Assembly (NCBI RefSeq): GCF_014280965.1
Contig: NZ_JACODZ010000005.1
Coordinates: 62,001 to 126,000, forward strand
Direction: 5' to 3'
DNA: 64,000 nucleotides
Origin: Echinicola salinicaeni
GTDB lineage: Bacteria > Bacteroidota > Bacteroidia > Cytophagales > Cyclobacteriaceae
Of this stretch, positions 1 through 9,306 are shown piece after piece (positions within the stretch are counted from its first letter, which is position 1; each line of letters opens with the position of its first letter). The translations under genes were made by a program, and so were the position numbers. The notes under the pieces are model-generated. The model was not told the origin of the DNA, made no database searches, and worked only from the letters and a program-made list of their open reading frames with translations.

Positions 1-525
1 ATCAAAATCTATTGCGCCAATTTTCATTTTTATGCATGAATAACCGGCCTTAAGTTTTTCCTCTATTTGCCTTAACATAAAGTCGGCATTTCCCATCCAA
101 ATCAAGCCATTAATATCAATCGCTCTATTTTCAGAATAAAAAGGATTCTCACATATCTTCTTTTTTGCTCCATTTAGCAAATCCAGCATGGCTGTCTCAA
201 ATGCAAAACGAATACTTGGATGTGCCTCAGAGATATTTTTTTGGCAAAAATCCAATATTCCCTGCTGAGACCAAGGAACCTCCTTTTCTTTAAAAACTTC
301 AATATAAGCAGCCAAAACTTCCTCAAAATTGGGAATATCATCAATACTCAATTTAGGTAGTGGTCCAGCCTCTCCCCACCCCTTTTGTTCATGCTCACCT
401 GCTTTGCTTACCCAAATAAAATACGTATCCTTACTTTTTAACACGCCTCTGGAGGTGCCTGCATCAAAGCGAAAATCCAAGCGATGCTTCTTATAAGCCG
501 CATTCAACCTAAGTGTATTTGACAT
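1..525 (-). CDS. menC: o-succinylbenzoate synthase (partial, C-terminus beyond window)
   Basis: Reading the minus strand from the ATG at 525 gives an open frame of 175 codons that runs off the left edge, so the C-terminal half is missing. It resembles the enolase superfamily MenC branch, which dehydrates SHCHC to o-succinylbenzoate in menaquinone synthesis. Visible family traits are the capping-domain start (RGVLKSKDTYFIW), the GWGEAGPLP loop, the FAFETAMLDL helix and KMKIGAIDF, where the KxK lysine pair of the barrel lies. The metal-binding Asp/Glu residues are outside the window. It is divergent from queA with 125 bp between. A dipeptide epimerase is the alternative, but GWGE plus the KIGAIDF motif favours MenC. 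Confidence 0.8.
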   Translation of the reverse strand, partial: MSNTLRLNAAYKKHRLDFRFDAGTSRGVLKSKDTYFIWVSKAGEHEQKGWGEAGPLPKLSIDDIPNFEEVLAAYIEVFKEKEVPWSQQGILDFCQKNISEAHPSIRFAFETAMLDLLNGAKKKICENPFYSENRAIDINGLIWMGNADFMLRQIEEKLKAGYSCIKMKIGAIDFD

Positions 526-650
526 GTTTTTTTCTTCTGCTATTTCTAAACAATTATATTTGCACTCCTGAAGAGCAAAACTAAAGGAATTGTACAAATT
601 TCTTTCTTCTTCTTCATTAAGAATACCAAACTACCGATATTATTCTCCTT

Positions 651-1871
651 ATGGAAAGCAGGCCAGAAATCAAATTATCTGATTACCAATACGAATTACC
701 AGACGAAAGAATTGCCAAATTCCCACTCGAAAAAAGGGACCATTCCAAGTTGCTTCATTTTGAAAAAGGAGAAATCGACCATCATCGATTTTATGACCTC
801 CCTGAGCTTCTTCCAAATGATTCTTTGATGGTATTCAATAATACAAAGGTCATCCCTGCTAGATTGATCTTTAAAAGGACTTCAGGTGCAAAAATCGAGA
901 TCTTTCTATTACAGCCTATAGCTCCAAACCAAGTCATCAATGAAGTAATGATCCATGAAGGGCCTGTTATCTGGGAGGCCATGATTGGTAATTTAAAAAA
1001 ATGGAAAGATGATGAAGTGCTTGAAGGTTTAGCCATCATCAATGATAAAGAGGTAAAAGTCTCAGCCACTTTAGAAGATCGTACATCCAGACATGTAAAG
1101 ATTTCCTGGGATGCCATGCACATTCCTTTTGCATCCATAGTGGAAGCCTCCGGAGAAGTCCCTCTGCCTCCATATTTAAACAGAAAAGCGACCTCTGAAG
1201 ACAAACCTAGGTATCAAACTGTCTATTCCCAAAAAGAAGGAGCTGTAGCTGCTCCAACTGCAGGACTTCACTTTACAGATGATGTCTTAAATCAACTTTC
1301 AGAAAAAGGAATAAAGAAGGAATATTTAACCCTCCATGTAGGTGCCGGCACCTTCCAGCCAATCAAGGATGAAAACGTCACTGAACACCCTATGCATAGT
1401 GAGCAGGTTGTGGTCAGAAAAGAAAATATTAAAAACCTCCTGGCTCACGATGGAAACATTATAGCGGTAGGTACCACCTCCATGAGATCCCTCGAAAGCA
1501 TTTATTGGTTTGGAGTTAAATTATTGAACGAGGAGGACAAATTATTCCTCATCCCAAAACTCTACCCTTACCAAAACCACTCCATAAAGGCCAGCCTTAA
1601 AGAAAGTCTCAATGCAATATTAGACTTCATGGAAGAGGAGAATCTAGAAGAAATTACCGGAAGCACTGAAATTTTCATTATGCCTGGTTACCATTTCAAA
1701 GTTTGTAATGGTTTACTGACCAACTTTCACCAACCTGGATCTACATTAATACTTTTAGTGGCTGCTTTTACAAAAAATCGCTGGAAAAATATATACAAAG
1801 AGGCCCTGTCCCAAGACTATAGGTTCTTGAGTTACGGTGACAGTAGTTTATTATGGCATCTCAAAAAATAG
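651..1871 (+). CDS. queA: S-adenosylmethionine:tRNA ribosyltransferase-isomerase QueA
   Basis: QueA transfers and isomerises the ribosyl group of SAM onto preQ1 at tRNA position 34, giving epoxyqueuosine. The 406-residue protein shows the family landmarks in order: LPDERIAKFP near residue 17, VFNNTKVIPARL near 61, GEVPLPPYLNR, the strongly conserved AAPTAGLHFT, LHVGAGTFQPI, HPMHSE, VGTTSMRSLE and TNFHQPGSTLILL near the end. At 406 residues it is longer than the roughly 350 usual in Proteobacteria, which is common in Bacteroidota. It is monocistronic, and its stop lies 7 bp from the end of the convergent LytTR gene with no hairpin visible between them. Confidence 0.95.
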   Translation: MESRPEIKLSDYQYELPDERIAKFPLEKRDHSKLLHFEKGEIDHHRFYDLPELLPNDSLMVFNNTKVIPARLIFKRTSGAKIEIFLLQPIAPNQVINEVMIHEGPVIWEAMIGNLKKWKDDEVLEGLAIINDKEVKVSATLEDRTSRHVKISWDAMHIPFASIVEASGEVPLPPYLNRKATSEDKPRYQTVYSQKEGAVAAPTAGLHFTDDVLNQLSEKGIKKEYLTLHVGAGTFQPIKDENVTEHPMHSEQVVVRKENIKNLLAHDGNIIAVGTTSMRSLESIYWFGVKLLNEEDKLFLIPKLYPYQNHSIKASLKESLNAILDFMEEENLEEITGSTEIFIMPGYHFKVCNGLLTNFHQPGSTLILLVAAFTKNRWKNIYKEALSQDYRFLSYGDSSLLWHLKK

Positions 1872-1878
1872 AACAAGA

Positions 1879-2295
1879 TTATGCACCTGAACCTAACTTA
1901 TTAATTCCATGGATTAATTTTTGGTAATAGGTTCTTCCAACTGGTACGTTTTCTGTTTCTATGGTGACTTCCTTAGGCGAAATTGTAGATATCTTATCTA
2001 ATCGAACTAGATAAGATTTGTGGATCCTGACAAATTCATCCTCTGGCAATATCGCCTCAAATTCCTTCAGAATATTCCTGAGGGAATACACCTTATCTTT
2101 GGTTACTAAAGTAGTATAGTTCCCATCCCCCTTTAGCCAAAGAATATTTTTAAACTTAACCCGTCTTAGGCAACCTTTATCACGAACGAAAAGCGCATCT
2201 TTTATCAAAAGTTCGTCGTGATCGGAGTGGTTCTTCTCTAATTTTGAGTGTTTTTTGTTTGTTGCCATTCCATGATGTGATATGATTTCCCCCAT
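1879..2295 (-). CDS. orphan LytTR-domain DNA-binding protein
   Basis: A 138-residue protein whose residues ~37-137 form a LytTR DNA-binding domain: a basic RRVKFKNILWLKGDGNY start, an FVRIHKSYLVRLDKI core and VPVGRTYY near the end. LytTR domains bind DNA through a beta-sheet rather than a helix-turn-helix. There is no receiver domain and no sensor kinase beside it, so it is not a standard two-component regulator. The first ~35 residues are histidine/lysine-rich and look disordered. An internal ATG at codon 10 is an alternative start. The target genes are unknown; the protein is flanked by queA (convergent) and the efflux operon. Confidence 0.85.
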   Translation of the reverse strand: MGEIISHHGMATNKKHSKLEKNHSDHDELLIKDALFVRDKGCLRRVKFKNILWLKGDGNYTTLVTKDKVYSLRNILKEFEAILPEDEFVRIHKSYLVRLDKISTISPKEVTIETENVPVGRTYYQKLIHGINKLGSGA

Positions 2296-2549
2296 AATTC
2301 CTTTGTTTCACTTTGGAGATTTATTTATCAGCCAATTGTTTATTCTTCACATTTAAGTCCCCCTTTCAAATAAAAAATACTGGAATGGAAGTATCATTCC
2401 AGAATATTTCTATTGCTATATCAGAGTAAAAGCAAAAACGATCTGTTGTTTATCAGTAAGGCCTTCTCTAATTCAATCTTATATAAATATAAAAATAATA
2501 TACATATTTATGTATTTAAAAATCATTTTTTTTAATAAAAATATAAAAA

Positions 2550-2580
2550 AAAGCCTAAAGACACCTGGCCTTTAGGCTTT
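2550..2580 (-). terminator. intrinsic terminator of the RND efflux operon
   Basis: An 11-bp perfect inverted repeat (AAAGCCTAAAG / CTTTAGGCTTT) with a 9-base loop. On the minus strand it is followed by a run of T residues. It lies 25 bp past the stop of the RND pump gene. The rest of the 310-bp gap 2296-2605 is AT-rich with no other feature seen. Confidence 0.85.
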
Positions 2581-2605
2581 GTTAAAACTTTAAAAATTGC
2601 TCTTT

Positions 2606-5600
2606 TTATACTTTCACTGCTTCTCTTTTCTCCAATGCCTTAAGGTTTTTCTTTCCATAAGCTATTTTCGTTATGACCACATACAACACGGGCACAACAA
2701 AAATAGCTAAAAAGGTAGCAGCCAACATTCCTCCAATCACTGTCCAACCTATCGTCTGCCTAGCCACAGCACCAGCCCCATTTGAAAGTGCCAAAGGCAC
2801 TACTCCCAATATAAAGGCTAACGAAGTCATTACAATCGGCCTTAATCTTAGTTTTACAGCCTCAATAGTTGCTGGCAGTAACGGCATACCTGCATCTACT
2901 CTTTCTTTGGCAAATTCCACAATCAAAATAGCATTTTTAGCAGCCAGACCTATCAAGGTTACCAAACCAATTTGAGCATAAACATTATTATCAAGCTTTG
3001 GTAAGAAAGTAAGGGCCAATATCGCTCCAAAAGCGCCCAAAGGGAGTGCCAATAATATTGAAAATGGCACCGACCAACTTTCATATAAGGCAGCCAACAA
3101 TAAGGACACTAAAATAATAGATAATGCAAAGATCAAAATAGTTGTATTTCCAGATGACAATTCCTCCCTACTCAATCCAGAGAAATCATAACCATAGCCA
3201 GCAGGTAGAACATCGGCAGCCACTTCTTCCAAAGCAGCCAAGGCCTGCCCACTACTGTACCCTGCAGCTGCGTTACCGTTTACCTCTGTAGACCTAAACA
3301 AGTTGTAGTGGCTTATAACCGAGGCATTTTCTACTACTTCATAATCTACCAAGGCGCCTAATGGAACAGACTCTCCTTTACCATTCATCACATAATACTG
3401 CCCTAAGTCCTCTATATCCATTCTATATGTGGTGTCCGCTTGTGCTACCACACGGAAATTACGGCCATACCTGGTAAAATCATTGATATAGGAACTCCCC
3501 ATATAGGTCGACATCGTCGAAAATACATCCGAAATTGCTACGCCTAATTTCTTTGCTTTCTCCCTATCCACAGTCACATGATAACCAGGGGTTTTGGCAG
3601 TAAAGAAACTATAGGCCATGGCTATTTCAGGTCTTTGGTTGGCTGCGGCCAAGAATTGTCCAAGTACTTGTTCAAATTCCTTAACATCTCCTCCTGCACG
3701 CTGTTCCAACATAAAGCTGAACCCTCCTGTTTGACCTAAACCAGGAATTGCAGGAGGTGGAACAACCACTATATTGGCCTCTTTAATGGCCGCAAACTTT
3801 TGATTCAATTGTCCTATCAAACCAAAAAGCTGTTGGGAAGGGTCTTTTCTTTCTTCCCATGGATCCATCTGAATAAAGAAGGTACCACTATTGGATTTAA
3901 AGGAAAAGTTAATCGCATTCAAACCTCCAATTCCTGTAACATTCCTTATCCCATCTGTGGAAGTAATCATTTCGGACATTTGATCCATTATGGCCCGGGT
4001 CCTGGATGTGGATGAACTTTCTGGTAATTCAAGAGAGACAAACAACCTTCCCTCATCCTCTGTCGGTAAGAAACCTGTTGGTTTTGATTGGAAAAGACCG
4101 AAAGTACCAGCATAAAGACAAACCAAAAGAATAAGTACTAATGGTGTAGCTTTAATGCTTTTTTTCACTCCCGCTCCATAAGAAGCTGTAACGTTTTCAA
4201 ACCAAGTATTAAACTTATAAAAGAATCTATTTAGTCCTTTAGAATCCTTATTGATCGAAGTCGGCTTAAGCAATAAGCTACACAAAGCAGGTGTCAAAGT
4301 CAGCGCTACAAAGGCTGAAAGCAATACAGAAATGGCAATAGTAATGGCAAACTGCTGATACATCCTACCAACAATTCCAGGAATAAAGCCGACAGGAATA
4401 AATACAGCCGCCAAAATCAAAGCAATAGCAATTACCGGTGCCGTAATATCCTTCATCGCCTTCATGGTAGCTTCTTTGGCTGAAATGCGCTGGGTATCTA
4501 GATAATGCTGTGCTGCTTCCACCACCACAATGGCATCATCCACCACAATACCAATGGCCAAAACAAAACCAAACATGGTAAGGGTATTTACAGTAAAGCC
4601 CAATGGAATAAAGAACACAAATGTACCCACAATAGAAACTGGAATGGCCAATATTGGAATAAGGGTAGCTCTCCAGTTTTGCAAAAAGAGGAATACTACA
4701 ATAATCACCAAAATAAGGGCTTCTACCAAGGTATGTAATACTTCATCAATAGATACCTGGACCACAGAAACAGATTCGAAAGGCACCACATAATCCATAT
4801 CGGCTGGAAAGGATGCTTTCATTTCATCCAATGCCTTATAAATCCCCTCTGCTGTTTCCAGGGCATTACTTCCAGGGGCTTGATAAACCAAAAGGATAGC
4901 TGCAGGCTTTCCATTTACCAATGAAAATCTTCCATAGTCAAATTCACCAAACTCTATTCTGGCAATATCCTTAAGGTAGACCAATGTCCCATCCTCTGGA
5001 TTTGTCCTTACCACTATATCCTCAAAGTCTTCTTTTCTTTCCAACTTGCCATTTACGGTAATTGGATATTCGAATGTTTGCGTTTCAATTTGAGGCATAC
5101 CTCCAACGGTACCTGCTGCTACTTGTAAATTTTGCTCTTGAATAGCAGCAGAAACTTCCCTTGAAGAAATATTATATTGTGCTAATTTATCAGGCTTCAA
5201 CCAAACTCGCATACTAAAATCCTGACCAATAGCATTGATATCCCCTACACCTTTTACCCTCAATAGGGCATCTTTGATAAATATATTGGTATAGTTAGAA
5301 AGGAACTTGGTATCATGGGTTCCATTGGGAGAATACATACTGATCACCATCATGATACTTGGATTCCGCTTTCTTACCACGACCCCAAGGCGTTTTACAG
5401 CTTCGGGAAGCGTAGGCTCTGCAATACTCACCCTATTCTGAACATCTAGTGTAGCAATATCAATATCAGTCCCCACATCAAATGTAACATTCATGTTCAT
5501 CTGACCCGTGCTGGTATTATTACTACTGATATAGGCCATACCTGGAGTACCATTAATCTGGGTTTCTATGGGCGTGGCCACTGTTTGCTCAACTGTCTGA

Positions 5601-5764
5601 GCATCGGCACCTGTATAATTGGCTGATACTGATACCACCGGAGGGGTAATATCAGGGTACTGTGTCACCGGTAAATTTACGATGGCTATGGATCCTACTA
5701 GCAATATGACTATAGAGATCACCATCGCCATCACAGGGCGCTTAATAAAAACTTCTGATATCAT
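2606..5764 (-). CDS. RND efflux pump inner-membrane subunit (HAE1/AcrB type)
   Basis: This 1052-residue protein is the proton-driven trimeric pump of a tripartite drug/solvent exporter. It has the AcrB layout: TM1 near residues 10-30, a large periplasmic loop, TM2-7 at ~340-500, a second periplasmic loop and TM8-12 at ~870-1035. The proton-relay aspartates are visible as VVDDAIVVVE (D409/D410) and the partner lysine in GLAAKNAILIVEFAKE. The protein starts with the typical MISEVFIKRPVMAMV. It is last in a four-gene operon (tetR-like, tolC-like, adaptor, pump), and a strong terminator follows. The HAE1 rather than heavy-metal class is inferred from overall similarity to AcrB/MexB; the substrate cannot be told. 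Confidence 0.95.
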   Translation of the reverse strand: MISEVFIKRPVMAMVISIVILLVGSIAIVNLPVTQYPDITPPVVSVSANYTGADAQTVEQTVATPIETQINGTPGMAYISSNNTSTGQMNMNVTFDVGTDIDIATLDVQNRVSIAEPTLPEAVKRLGVVVRKRNPSIMMVISMYSPNGTHDTKFLSNYTNIFIKDALLRVKGVGDINAIGQDFSMRVWLKPDKLAQYNISSREVSAAIQEQNLQVAAGTVGGMPQIETQTFEYPITVNGKLERKEDFEDIVVRTNPEDGTLVYLKDIARIEFGEFDYGRFSLVNGKPAAILLVYQAPGSNALETAEGIYKALDEMKASFPADMDYVVPFESVSVVQVSIDEVLHTLVEALILVIIVVFLFLQNWRATLIPILAIPVSIVGTFVFFIPLGFTVNTLTMFGFVLAIGIVVDDAIVVVEAAQHYLDTQRISAKEATMKAMKDITAPVIAIALILAAVFIPVGFIPGIVGRMYQQFAITIAISVLLSAFVALTLTPALCSLLLKPTSINKDSKGLNRFFYKFNTWFENVTASYGAGVKKSIKATPLVLILLVCLYAGTFGLFQSKPTGFLPTEDEGRLFVSLELPESSSTSRTRAIMDQMSEMITSTDGIRNVTGIGGLNAINFSFKSNSGTFFIQMDPWEERKDPSQQLFGLIGQLNQKFAAIKEANIVVVPPPAIPGLGQTGGFSFMLEQRAGGDVKEFEQVLGQFLAAANQRPEIAMAYSFFTAKTPGYHVTVDREKAKKLGVAISDVFSTMSTYMGSSYINDFTRYGRNFRVVAQADTTYRMDIEDLGQYYVMNGKGESVPLGALVDYEVVENASVISHYNLFRSTEVNGNAAAGYSSGQALAALEEVAADVLPAGYGYDFSGLSREELSSGNTTILIFALSIILVSLLLAALYESWSVPFSILLALPLGAFGAILALTFLPKLDNNVYAQIGLVTLIGLAAKNAILIVEFAKERVDAGMPLLPATIEAVKLRLRPIVMTSLAFILGVVPLALSNGAGAVARQTIGWTVIGGMLAATFLAIFVVPVLYVVITKIAYGKKNLKALEKREAVKV

Positions 5765-5785
5765 AAAATTTTCTTCTTTGAGCGT

Positions 5786-6931
5786 TTATTTGCTTGCTTG
5801 TGCTGTCCCTTCCAATCTTACTTTTGCACCTTCGCGAAGCTTCTGTATTCCTTCCACCACTATTTGCTGACCTGGCTTAAGACCATTTCTAATCACGATA
5901 TCCGTCCCAAATTTTGTCCCCAGTATAACATTCTGCTGATGAACAGTACTCTCCTCGTCAATCACGTATACAAAATATTCTCCCATTTGCTCAGTAACTG
6001 ATTTAAATGGAATGGTAACTTGCTCACCTATATCTTGGTTGAGCACTTGAAGGTTAATGGTCATTCCGGCAATTAATTCTTTATCAGGATTAGGAAATTC
6101 AACCCGTAAATTGATGGTTCCTGATTGTCTCCCCACTGCCCTGTCCATTGTGGTCAGCTTTCCCGGATAGGGGTAAATATCATTCTTACCGAATTGGATT
6201 GTGAAAGTCGAATCCGCAAGATTTTCAGATTTTATCATTTTACTAAATCGCCTGATGTCTTTTTCGTTGATCACAAAATCAACCAAAACCGGATTATCTG
6301 AAGAAAGGGAATTCAATAAGGTTTGCCCTGGACTAACCTGTGCTCCCAATCGAACTTGGGAAATCCCAATTGTACCTGAAAAAGGTGCTCTGATGACCGA
6401 ATAATTATAATCTGTTTCTGCACTCTTTACCTGAGCTTCCGCAGAAGCAACCTGTGATTCAGCAGTCAAAATATCCGTTTCGGCATAATCCAATTGCTGC
6501 TTGGCGATAGCTTCTTTTTGGTCCAAAACCTTGTATCGCGCTAAATCTTTTTTTACACGCTCTAGATGTGCCTCGGCACTTTTTAAATTGGCCTTGGCCT
6601 GCTCATAAGCCGCCTGATACTTACTTCTGTCTATTTCATACAATGCCTGTCCCTTGGAGACTTGCTGTCCGTCTTCAACAAAAATATTTGTTATATATCC
6701 ACTGACCTGGGGTCTAATTTGGATTTCATTCAACGGTACAACTGTACCTGGATAAACATCCAAGCCTGTTACATGCTCACTAATAACCTTTGTGGCTTTT
6801 ACCGCGACCGCCGATGGCTGATTATTTGACTGTGTCGTAGCCTCAGATCCGCAAGAACTTATTACTCCCGCAATACCGGCGCTAAAAATTATCCATAAAA
6901 ACTGTTTCATTTCCCGCTTAATTATTCTCAT
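5786..6931 (-). CDS. RND periplasmic adaptor (membrane fusion protein)
   Basis: A 381-residue HlyD/AcrA-family adaptor that links the inner-membrane pump to the outer-membrane channel. A signal peptide ends near ISSC, consistent with a lipoprotein anchored at Cys27. Next come a beta-barrel/lipoyl half (VRPQVSGYITNIFVEDGQQVSKGQ-like region, about 60-95), a coiled-coil hairpin (about 100-170, many Ala/Glu/Lys), the second lipoyl half with VRAPFSGTIG-type sequence, and a C-terminal membrane-proximal domain ending in LREGAKVRLEG. It lies 21 bp from the pump gene and 4 bp from the tolC-like gene. A second in-frame ATG at 6910 gives a more typical lipoprotein leader and may be the true start. Confidence 0.93.
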   Translation of the reverse strand: MRIIKREMKQFLWIIFSAGIAGVISSCGSEATTQSNNQPSAVAVKATKVISEHVTGLDVYPGTVVPLNEIQIRPQVSGYITNIFVEDGQQVSKGQALYEIDRSKYQAAYEQAKANLKSAEAHLERVKKDLARYKVLDQKEAIAKQQLDYAETDILTAESQVASAEAQVKSAETDYNYSVIRAPFSGTIGISQVRLGAQVSPGQTLLNSLSSDNPVLVDFVINEKDIRRFSKMIKSENLADSTFTIQFGKNDIYPYPGKLTTMDRAVGRQSGTINLRVEFPNPDKELIAGMTINLQVLNQDIGEQVTIPFKSVTEQMGEYFVYVIDEESTVHQQNVILGTKFGTDIVIRNGLKPGQQIVVEGIQKLREGAKVRLEGTAQASK

Positions 6932-6935
6932 TGTT

Positions 6936-8267
6936 TTATATCTCTATATTTCCTAATGCCCTATCAAGATCTATTTTACTTGATAGTAAGTTGTACATGG
7001 CGTTGTAATGATTAAGTTGAGCTGTCCTGAGTTCAGTTTCAGCCACAATCAAATCCACATAGGCTTTTATCCCTTCATCATATTGTAATTTGATGATATC
7101 ATATACTTCCTCTGCCAATTCCATATTGGATTTGATTGTTTTCCATTCAAACAAATCACTTTTATATTTGGCCAAAGCAGTTTGGTATTCAGTGTTAATC
7201 TGCTTTTCCAAATCATTTTTAGCTACCTTGATTTTCTCTTGTTGAAGTTCTGCGATTCGGATTTCCTGGTGGCGTTTTCCTCCTTGGAAGATGGGGAATG
7301 CCAATGTCAAGCCCAATGTTGATGTCGGATAACTTTGTGCATACAGTTTAGAAATCGAATTGTTAAAATAGTTCCAGTTGTAGTTATAGCTCGCAGAGAT
7401 TTTAGGTAGATAAGCCCATTTTTGATATCCAGTATTCAACTGAGCCAGATTCTCTTCGGTTTGGATCTGTCTATATTCTATCCTTTCCTCTGGTCTCAAG
7501 TTTCTACTTGTATCAGCCAAAGCCTCTGTCTCCATTTTATTATAATCATAGCTTAATGCTATATCCTCATCAGAAGGATATCCCATTAATTGCTTAAGGA
7601 AAGCTTTTTTAGCATGAACACTTTCCTTGGCCCTGCGCTGGTCACTTTTTATATTCGAAAGGGTTATTGCTGCCCGCTGATAATCCGTTTTATCCACCAA
7701 ACCAGATTCAAACCTACTTTTTGCATCATTGTACTGTTTTTCCTGTCTCAGAAGATTTTCATCCAATATTTTGAGTTGTTCAAAAGTCAATAGAATATCG
7801 TAATAAGCCTTACTTATATCTACTACGGTGGCTATTTCAACATTCTCAATATTTTGTTCATACTGTTTCCTAATATACTTAGATGTTCTTCCAGCAAATA
7901 TCTGGTCCCGGTTTATGATCTGCTGGTCTACCTGAAGCAAAATTCCTGAATTATACTTCTGACCAAAAGTAATCAACTCCCCTCCAATTGGCTGTTGCTG
8001 CAATTTGATATTATTATTAGCTGAAGCATTGGCAGAAACCTGAGGATACCAACCTGACAAACTTGACTTAATTTCACGATCTCCAATTTTTTCATCCAAA
8101 AACGCTTGTTGCATTCCCGGTCCATGGTCCAGGGCATACTGAATGCACTGTTCCAATGTGAGGGCTAGTTGACCACTCTTACCCATGACCTCCTGGCCTG
8201 AGCTGACATTCGGAAATAATAAAGCTCCTGCAACTAAGTACAGAAGTACATATTTACTCATCCTCAT
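6936..8267 (-). CDS. TolC-like outer-membrane efflux protein
   Basis: A 443-residue outer-membrane factor. An N-terminal signal peptide precedes two tandem OEP repeats rich in long helices (for example NLRQEKQYNDAKSRFESGLVD, about residues 180-205, and the equivalent EVYDIIKLQYDEGIKAYVDL stretch in the second half, ~385-405). The GLVD/GIKA turns and the ending LLSSKIDLDRALG are typical of TolC-family channels. It supplies the exit duct for the RND pump encoded downstream. The adaptor gene starts 4 bp after it, indicating one transcript. An alternative start three codons in (MSKYVLL) is possible. Confidence 0.92.
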   Translation of the reverse strand: MRMSKYVLLYLVAGALLFPNVSSGQEVMGKSGQLALTLEQCIQYALDHGPGMQQAFLDEKIGDREIKSSLSGWYPQVSANASANNNIKLQQQPIGGELITFGQKYNSGILLQVDQQIINRDQIFAGRTSKYIRKQYEQNIENVEIATVVDISKAYYDILLTFEQLKILDENLLRQEKQYNDAKSRFESGLVDKTDYQRAAITLSNIKSDQRRAKESVHAKKAFLKQLMGYPSDEDIALSYDYNKMETEALADTSRNLRPEERIEYRQIQTEENLAQLNTGYQKWAYLPKISASYNYNWNYFNNSISKLYAQSYPTSTLGLTLAFPIFQGGKRHQEIRIAELQQEKIKVAKNDLEKQINTEYQTALAKYKSDLFEWKTIKSNMELAEEVYDIIKLQYDEGIKAYVDLIVAETELRTAQLNHYNAMYNLLSSKIDLDRALGNIEI

Positions 8268-8387
8268 AAAATTTATACTTAAAACACTTGATTTTTCAAT
8301 TCAACAATATAGATCTCTGCCCTTGACCAAATTGATCATGGCTATCTCTTTCTATTAAATTTTCGGATTATTTTGGGGCTTAAAATA

Positions 8388-8960
8388 TTAACCTTGGTGC
8401 CTTATCCCATCCCATACTATTTCTGCTATTTCTCCTAGGTCGAGCTGATCCCTATGCACTTTTTTCCCGTGATTAAGACTGACTTTAACTGAACTGACTA
8501 CGCTTCCATGTACCAAAATCGCTAAAATCGCAGGTTTTACTCCCGATCTTAAAACACCGCATTCTATACCTTCTGTGAAAAAATCATTCAACCATTCATG
8601 CCATTTATTTTCTCCCATTTGTACTTCCTCTGAATTATATGGTGAATTCATAAATTGCTCAATAAAGCCATGGATAGACCGCTCCTTCAGATAGAAGCTT
8701 TTAAGATTATGCCAAAAATCCATAAAACGGGACTTAAATTCTTTATCAGGATCATCACCTTTTTCTGCAACATCTACCAGTTTTTGATTTACATAGTAGT
8801 AAAGTTCCAAAATAAGATCATCCTTATTTTCAAAATGATGATAAATGGTTCCTGCAGCTACTTTTGAGTTCTTGGCAACCATACTCATAGGACATCCATG
8901 AAAACCATGATCTCCGATCAACTCAAGGGTAGCCGCTAATATTTGTTCTTTTTTACTCAT
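8388..8960 (-). CDS. TetR/AcrR-family repressor of the efflux operon
   Basis: A 190-residue TetR-type regulator. The helix-turn-helix occupies residues ~5-50 (KEQILAATLELIGDHGFHG, then VAKNSKVAAGTIYHHFENKDDLI), with the conserved GTIYHHFENK recognition-helix region. The C-terminal ligand domain is not recognisable by eye. It is the first gene of a same-strand cluster with the tolC-like, adaptor and pump genes, 120 bp upstream of tolC, so it probably represses its own operon and responds to a pump substrate. A palindrome just upstream (8982-8993) is a good candidate operator. Confidence 0.9.
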   Translation of the reverse strand: MSKKEQILAATLELIGDHGFHGCPMSMVAKNSKVAAGTIYHHFENKDDLILELYYYVNQKLVDVAEKGDDPDKEFKSRFMDFWHNLKSFYLKERSIHGFIEQFMNSPYNSEEVQMGENKWHEWLNDFFTEGIECGVLRSGVKPAILAILVHGSVVSSVKVSLNHGKKVHRDQLDLGEIAEIVWDGIRHQG

Positions 8961-8981
8961 TAATCACTTCTTCTTAAAACC

Positions 8982-8993
8982 GAATGAACATTC
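8982..8993. promoter_or_regulatory. candidate TetR operator
   Basis: A perfect palindrome GAATG-AA-CATTC lies 22 bp upstream of the tetR-like start codon. Several TetR-family proteins bind GAATG/CATTC half-sites; Bacillus FadR sites have a similar core. Autoregulation is inference. No other feature was seen in the 346-bp gap 8961-9306. Confidence 0.5.
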
Positions 8994-9306
8994 AATCGCC
9001 AAAAGATTAAATAAGTTCCTCAATACAGATATATTGTAAAATTAAATCACCAGAAAATTGATAAACAATTGAAAATCAACACTAAAAAAGAATATCTTTT
9101 TCCTAAAAAACATTTCTCAAATTAGATAACACCATTTATTTCAACAATACGTACCAAGGAAATCATCTACCCTCTCGGTAAAGATTTCCAGACAATAAAC
9201 TTTCTTAATAAAAGCGAGCTTCAGGACAAAAGGTTCCCTTATATATAAGATTTAATCACACCTATTATTTAAAAAGTTCAATCCTAGGTCATTAAAAATA
9301 ATTACC
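8994..9306. other. AT-rich intergenic region, nothing recognised
   Basis: This stretch between the efflux regulator and the end of the dehalogenase gene contains no open frame of note, no stable hairpin with a T-run and no repeat that I can support. Confidence 0.6.

Noticed and set aside
791-1204. A 137-codon minus-strand open frame inside queA.
   Set aside because: It is a shadow of the conserved queA reading frame, with no domain and no start context; the same applies to the long antisense frames in the RND pump, receptor and SusC genes.
1879-2295. LytTR protein considered as part of a two-component system.
   Set aside because: No receiver domain in the protein and no histidine kinase gene in the neighbourhood.
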